From positions 4,785,192 through 4,849,191 of the forward strand of contig NZ_CP024866.1 of assembly GCF_004136015.1 (NCBI RefSeq): DNA of 64,000 nt, given 5' to 3'. The notes beneath the pieces are model-generated. The model was not told the origin of the DNA. It ran no database searches and was given only the letters and a program-made list of their open reading frames with translations. A program made the translations under genes and the position numbers. This document shows positions 59,231 through 64,000 of this stretch, piece by piece. Every line of letters begins with the position of its first letter. Position 1 is the first letter of the stretch. This DNA is from Pseudomonas sp. ACM7 (GTDB taxonomy: Bacteria > Pseudomonadota > Gammaproteobacteria > Pseudomonadales > Pseudomonadaceae).

Positions 59231-61507
59231 ATGTCCGATCGTTTCGAACTCTTCCTCACTTGCCCCAAAGGCCTTGAAGGCCTGCTCATCGAGGAAGCCA
59301 TCGGGCTTGGCCTTGAGGAAGCGCGTGAGCACACCTCTGCCGTGCGCGGCATGGCCACCATGGAAACCGCTTATCGCCTGTGCCTGTGGTCGCGTTTGGC
59401 GAACCGGGTGCTGCTGGTGCTCAAGCGTTTTCCGATGAAGGACGCCGAAGACCTTTATCACGGCGTGCTGGATATCGAGTGGCAAGACCACATGCTCAAC
59501 GATGGCACCTTGGCCGTTGAGTTCAGCGGTCACGGCTCGGGCATCGACAACACCCACTTCGGCGCCTTGAAGGTCAAGGACGCCATCGTCGACAAACTGC
59601 GCACGCCGCAGGGCGATCGTCCTTCCATCGACAAGCTCAACCCGGATCTGCGCATTCACCTGCGCCTGGACCGTGGCGAAGCCATCCTGTCCCTCGACCT
59701 GTCCGGCCACAGCCTGCACCAGCGCGGTTATCGCTTGCAGCAAGGCGCGGCGCCGCTGAAGGAAAACCTCGCGGCAGCGATCCTGATCCGTTCCGGCTGG
59801 CCACGCATTGCGGCCGATGGCGGCGCGCTGGCTGACCCGATGTGCGGTGTCGGTACGTTCCTCGTCGAAGCCGCGATGATCGCCGCCGACATGGCGCCGA
59901 ACCTGCGTCGCGAGCAGTGGGGCTTCACCGCCTGGCTCGGTCACGTCCCGGCGCTGTGGAAAAAACTTCACGAAGAAGCCACCGAGCGTTGCGCGGCCGG
60001 CCTGGCCAAGCCACCGCTGTGGATTCGCGGCTACGAAGCCGACCCGCGCTTGATTCAACCGGGCCGCAACAACGTCGAGCGTGCCGGCCTGAGCGAGTGG
60101 ATCAAGATCTACCAGGGCGAAGTCGGTACGTTCGAGCCGCGTCCGGACCAGAACCAGAAAGGCCTGGTGATCTGCAACCCTCCGTACGGCGAGCGTCTGG
60201 GCGACGAGGCGAGCTTGCTCTACCTCTACCAGAACCTCGGCGAGCGTCTGCGTCAGGCCTGCCTGAACTGGGAAGCCGCGGTGTTCACTGGTGCCCCGGA
60301 CCTGGGCAAGCGCATGGGCATCCGCAGCCACAAACAGTATTCGTTCTGGAACGGCGCGTTGCCGTGCAAGTTGCTGCTGATCAAGGTCACGCCAGATCAG
60401 TTCGTCACTGGCGAACGCCGCACCCCGGAACAGCGTCAGGTCGAGCGTGAACAAGTTCAAGCCGAAGTCGAAGTCGCAGACAACGACGTAGCACCCGGCA
60501 AGTACGAGAAGTACAACAAGAACGGCAACCCGATCAAACCGGCGCCGGTGGTGATCGAGCAGCCGCGCTTGAGCGAAGGCGGGCAGATGTTTGCCAACCG
60601 TCTGCAAAAGAACCTCAAGGCCCTCGGCAAGTGGGTCAAGCGTGAAGGCATCGACTGCTACCGCGTCTACGATGCCGACATGCCGGAATACTCGATGGCC
60701 ATCGACCTGTATCAGGATTGGGTCCACGTCCAGGAATACGCCGCGCCGAAGTCCATCGACCCGGAAAAAGCCTCGGCGCGTATGTTCGATGCCCTGGCGG
60801 CCATTCCGCAGGCCTTGAACATCGACAAGAGCCGCGTGGTGGTCAAGCGTCGCGAGCGTCAGAGCGGCACCAAGCAGTACGAGCGCCAAGCGGCACAGGG
60901 CAAGTTCGTCGAGGTCAACGAAGGCGGTGTGAAGCTGCTGGTGAACCTCACGGATTACCTCGACACCGGGCTGTTCCTCGATCACCGGCCGATGCGCATG
61001 CGGATCCAGAAAGAGGCGGCCGGCAAGCGCTTCCTCAACCTGTATAGCTACACCGCAACCGCCAGTGTTCACGCAGCCAAGGGCGGCGCGCGCAGCACCA
61101 CCAGCGTCGACCTGTCGAAAACCTATCTGGACTGGGCGCGTCGCAACTTGTCGCTGAACGGTTTCTCCGAGAAGAACCGTCTGGAGCAGGGCGACGTGAT
61201 GGCTTGGCTCGATGCCTGCCGTGACGAGTACGACCTGATCTTCATCGATCCGCCGACGTTCTCCAACTCCAAGCGCATGGAAGGGATCTTCGACGTGCAG
61301 CGTGACCAGGTGCAATTGATCGACCTGGCCATGGCGCGTCTGGCCCCGGGCGGCGTGTTGTACTTCTCCAACAACTTCCGCAAGTTCCAGCTTGAGGAAA
61401 ACCTCACCGAGCGTTATGCGGTCGAGGAAATCACCGCCCAGACCATCGATCCGGATTTCGCTCGTAATGGCAAAATCCACCGTGCCTGGAAAATCACGGC
61501 TCGTTGA
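59231..61507 (+). CDS. rlmL: 23S rRNA methyltransferase RlmKL (m2G2445 / m7G2069)
   Basis: From the ATG at 59231 the protein is 758 residues. The THUMP domain lies at about 45-155, the first methyltransferase has NPPYGERLG (near 316) and the second has DPPTFSNSKRM (near 673). The two fused enzymes modify G2445 and G2069 of 23S rRNA. The frame opens upstream to 59057, but MSDRFELFLTCPKGLE is the family start. Confidence 0.94.
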   Translation: MSDRFELFLTCPKGLEGLLIEEAIGLGLEEAREHTSAVRGMATMETAYRLCLWSRLANRVLLVLKRFPMKDAEDLYHGVLDIEWQDHMLNDGTLAVEFSGHGSGIDNTHFGALKVKDAIVDKLRTPQGDRPSIDKLNPDLRIHLRLDRGEAILSLDLSGHSLHQRGYRLQQGAAPLKENLAAAILIRSGWPRIAADGGALADPMCGVGTFLVEAAMIAADMAPNLRREQWGFTAWLGHVPALWKKLHEEATERCAAGLAKPPLWIRGYEADPRLIQPGRNNVERAGLSEWIKIYQGEVGTFEPRPDQNQKGLVICNPPYGERLGDEASLLYLYQNLGERLRQACLNWEAAVFTGAPDLGKRMGIRSHKQYSFWNGALPCKLLLIKVTPDQFVTGERRTPEQRQVEREQVQAEVEVADNDVAPGKYEKYNKNGNPIKPAPVVIEQPRLSEGGQMFANRLQKNLKALGKWVKREGIDCYRVYDADMPEYSMAIDLYQDWVHVQEYAAPKSIDPEKASARMFDALAAIPQALNIDKSRVVVKRRERQSGTKQYERQAAQGKFVEVNEGGVKLLVNLTDYLDTGLFLDHRPMRMRIQKEAAGKRFLNLYSYTATASVHAAKGGARSTTSVDLSKTYLDWARRNLSLNGFSEKNRLEQGDVMAWLDACRDEYDLIFIDPPTFSNSKRMEGIFDVQRDQVQLIDLAMARLAPGGVLYFSNNFRKFQLEENLTERYAVEEITAQTIDPDFARNGKIHRAWKITAR

Positions 61508-61649
61508 CGCTCGAAGGGATTGGATCCACAGAGCCTTGATTTTTAAAGGCTCTTGGCTTCTTTCTGTGCTGGTCAAATTGATGGCTAATAGCTATAACTC
61601 AACGCATGGCCAATGGGCTTTCCCGCACCTGGCGATGTGAGTTGCGTCT

Positions 61650-64000
61650 ATGTCGTTGCACGCCGTGCGCCCGAAGATCCTGGGTTTTATCAGTGAAGAT
61701 GTCTCGGCCTGGCTGGTCGCACTGCTGGTATTGGTCGTCGGCGGGATTCTCACGGGATTGCTGGCGTGGTCGACGCTGAATCTGTTCCACCATCAATTGC
61801 GGCAACGTTTCCAACTGCTGGCCAGTGAACGTTACAGCCGTATCGAAGAACGCTTCGAAGATCAGGAGCAGCGCCTCGATGGCCTGCGCCGGTTCTTTGC
61901 CAATTCCGATTCGGTCTCCCGAGCGCAGTTCGACGGTTACACCCAACCGCTGCTGCACCGGACTCAGGCCTACTCCTTCGCCAAGCGGGTAACCGGTGCC
62001 GAGCGGGCGGTATTTGAACGCCAGGTGCGTGCAGAGGGTTTACCCGAGTTCACCCTGCGCGAAATCAATGCCGACGGCCAACTGCAACTGGCGGCCGAAC
62101 GGGATGAGTACGTGGCGGTGCTGTATAGCCAGACCCAAAGCAAACTGGGTTCGCCGCTGGGCTACGACTTGTGGGCTCAACCCTTGCGCCGTTCCACCCT
62201 TGAACGGGCCGATCAGCACGGCGGCATGGCGGTATCGCAGCCGATGCATCTGGTCAGTATCGAACCGGCCTATGCGCGCGGCGTGCTGTTGGTCGCACCG
62301 GTGTTGCTGCGCAATAGTCCGGCTACGGCGGGGGTGAAATCGTACGGTTATGTCATGGCCGTGATCAGCATGCATCAGTTGCTGGCGGACGGGCTGCCGG
62401 ACGCTGGCCGTGACTATCTTTCGGTGCGCATCCTCGACTTATCCACAGACGATCAGCACGAAGTGCTTTATGAGTCCCCCAACACGCCGGCGCCCAGTGA
62501 GTTGTCCGCGACCCAGCTGTTGCGGCTTGCCGACCATGACTATCAAGTCGACATTCAGCCCAGCGATGCCTTCCTGCGAGCCAATCACTCTTCGGTGACC
62601 ACCTTGGTGGTGCTGGGCGGCTTGCTCAGTCTGTTGCTCAGTGCCTTGCTCTATGTGCTGGTCAGTCAGCGTCGACGGGCGCTGAAAATGGTCGAGCAAC
62701 GGACCCAGGAACTGCGCGCCCGTGAGCAGGAGTTGCGCGGCACCCATGGTCAGTTGCGCGGCGTGCTGAATGCCGCGACCCAAGTGGCGATCATCGCCAC
62801 TGACCTGCGCGGGGTTATCCGCACTTTTAATGCCGGTGCCGAGCAAATGCTCGGTTATGCCGGCGCTGAGGTGGTGGGCCACATGACCCTGGAAAACCTG
62901 CACCTGCCCCGAGAGCTCCTGGCACGTTCGGCGGAGTTGAGCGCGCGTTATGGCAAACCGATTCCGACCTGCCAGGCGATGTTGGTCGAGGGCGGCGAGG
63001 AGGGCGGTCACGAAGCGCGGGAATGGACGCTGCTGCGTAGCGACGGCAGCCATTTGACGGTGAACATGCTGGCGACCCCGGTCCTCGACGAGCAAGGCTT
63101 GTGGGTCGGGCACCTGGCGATCTGTATCGACATCACTGAACGTAAGCGGGTCCACGAGGCCCTGGCGGCACGGGACCTGTTGTTGAAGAAACTCAGCGCC
63201 CATGTGCCCGGCGGGATCTACCAATTCAAAATGGAATTCGATGGGCGCTTCAGTGTGATCTACGCCAGCGACGGTATTCGCGAAATCTACGAACTTGAAC
63301 CGGATGTGCTGTTGTTCAACGCCGAAGCGATTTTCACGCGGATTCATCCGCAGGACACCACCCGGGTCCGCGCTTCGATCCGGGCGTCGGCGGACACCCT
63401 CAGCCCTTGGCGCGAGGAGTACCGCGTGCAGCTGCCCCTGCGCGGCCTGCGTTGGGTTCGTGGCGAGGCGACGCCGGAGGAATTGCCCGGTGGCGGCGTG
63501 CTCTGGCACGGCTATGTCTCGGACATCTCCGATTTGAAACGGGTGGAAGAAGAACTGCGGGCGCTATCGATCACCGACTCGCTGACCGGGATCCACAACC
63601 GCCGCTATTTCCAGGAACGCCTGACCACCGAAATGGTCCGGGTCGAACGCGGTGGCGGCGAGCTGTCGGTGATCATGCTCGATATCGACCATTTCAAACG
63701 CATCAATGATCAGCATGGCCACGCGGTTGGCGATCGGGTGTTGCAGATCGTGTGCGAACGCATCGGCCATCGTCTGCGCCGCACCGATGTGTTCTGTCGC
63801 CTGGGTGGCGAGGAGTTCATGGTGCTTTGCCCGGATATCAACGGCGAGCACGCCCATGTCCTGGCTTTGCAGCTGTGGCAAGGGTTGCGCAGTTCCCCGA
63901 TCGAAGGCGTCGGGACAGTGACCGCCAGTTTCGGGATTGCCAGTTGGCGAGTCGGGGAGGGCGCGGATGCGCTGCTGCTGCGGGCGGATTCGGGGGTGTA
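61650..64000 (+). CDS. membrane-bound diguanylate cyclase with PAS domains (cut by window end)
   Basis: The frame runs from the ATG at 61650 past the window end (783+ residues). An N-terminal helix (WLVALLVLVVGGILTGLLAW) and a second at ~313-335 (VTTLVVLGGLLSLLLSALLYVLV) frame a periplasmic CHASE-like sensor. Two PAS-type domains follow (~370-510, ~515-630). The GGDEF domain has an intact GGEEF at 719-723 and an RRTD inhibitory site five residues before it, so it should make c-di-GMP with product feedback. No strong ribosome site. What follows the GGDEF domain (an EAL domain, for instance) is not visible. Confidence 0.85.
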   Translation, partial: MSLHAVRPKILGFISEDVSAWLVALLVLVVGGILTGLLAWSTLNLFHHQLRQRFQLLASERYSRIEERFEDQEQRLDGLRRFFANSDSVSRAQFDGYTQPLLHRTQAYSFAKRVTGAERAVFERQVRAEGLPEFTLREINADGQLQLAAERDEYVAVLYSQTQSKLGSPLGYDLWAQPLRRSTLERADQHGGMAVSQPMHLVSIEPAYARGVLLVAPVLLRNSPATAGVKSYGYVMAVISMHQLLADGLPDAGRDYLSVRILDLSTDDQHEVLYESPNTPAPSELSATQLLRLADHDYQVDIQPSDAFLRANHSSVTTLVVLGGLLSLLLSALLYVLVSQRRRALKMVEQRTQELRAREQELRGTHGQLRGVLNAATQVAIIATDLRGVIRTFNAGAEQMLGYAGAEVVGHMTLENLHLPRELLARSAELSARYGKPIPTCQAMLVEGGEEGGHEAREWTLLRSDGSHLTVNMLATPVLDEQGLWVGHLAICIDITERKRVHEALAARDLLLKKLSAHVPGGIYQFKMEFDGRFSVIYASDGIREIYELEPDVLLFNAEAIFTRIHPQDTTRVRASIRASADTLSPWREEYRVQLPLRGLRWVRGEATPEELPGGGVLWHGYVSDISDLKRVEEELRALSITDSLTGIHNRRYFQERLTTEMVRVERGGGELSVIMLDIDHFKRINDQHGHAVGDRVLQIVCERIGHRLRRTDVFCRLGGEEFMVLCPDINGEHAHVLALQLWQGLRSSPIEGVGTVTASFGIASWRVGEGADALLLRADSGV

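Noticed and set aside
59207..61576. A 789-residue minus-strand open frame opposite rlmKL
   Set aside because: Antisense shadow of a conserved gene; no ribosome site or domain.

Overview
The window is chromosomal DNA of a fluorescent Pseudomonas, most likely the P. fluorescens group. The evidence is the crfX-cmpX-sigX-oprF block, the nas/nir nitrate cluster in the order familiar from pseudomonads, an AcnD/PrpF-type methylcitrate operon, a ppsR/ppsA pair, and many copies of two REP-like hairpin families typical of this group.

Layout. (1) 1-7900: right part of a contractile-tail prophage or tailocin. It holds the tape-measure end, GpU, GpX, GpD, spike GpV, GpW, GpJ, GpI, fibre and fibre chaperone, then a Com-like zinc-finger gene overlapping a D12-class DNA adenine methylase. 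(2) 7939-12399: a 1486-residue Rhs/YD-repeat protein facing the prophage, with almost nothing after its core motif, so it has no visible toxin. (3) 12663-24440: HAD phosphatase, SDR with a divergent LysR regulator, Asp/Glu-racemase-like enzyme with an NCS1 permease, cysH, thrH, pabB, and a three-gene ATP-grasp / 7TM-transglutaminase / retropepsin-like set of unknown purpose. (4) 24741-33421: propionate (2-methylcitrate) operon, GntR regulator-prpB-prpC-acnD-prpF-prpD, with hairpin repeats in most gaps. (5) 33536-45136: EamA exporter with a divergent MocR-type regulator, ppsR/ppsA, a hydrolase, rraA, cmaX, crfX, cmpX, sigX, oprF. (6) 45287-56969: nitrate assimilation on the minus strand, nasS-nasT, nitrate MFS transporter, PP2C/kinase fusion, nirB-nirD-nasA-cobA. 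(7) 57198-64000: pyrD, rmf, rlmKL, and a CHASE/PAS/GGDEF protein cut by the window edge.

The nitrate block is the best example of genes working together. NasS (nitrate sensor) and NasT (ANTAR antiterminator) are encoded beside three minus-strand leaders: nirB, the transporter, and nasS itself. Each leader has a -24/-12 sigma-54 promoter with exact GG-N10-GC spacing, candidate six-base-loop hairpins with A at loop position 1 and G at position 4, and an intrinsic terminator before the first gene. CobA in the same operon makes the siroheme precursor that NirB needs.

The least explained parts are the ATP-grasp/transglutaminase/retropepsin trio, the Com-Dam pair at the prophage end with a toxinless rhs next to it, a racemase-family enzyme lacking its first catalytic cysteine, and a CobA whose C-terminus is encoded by a REP-like repeat. 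No tRNA, rRNA, CRISPR array or insertion sequence was recognised.
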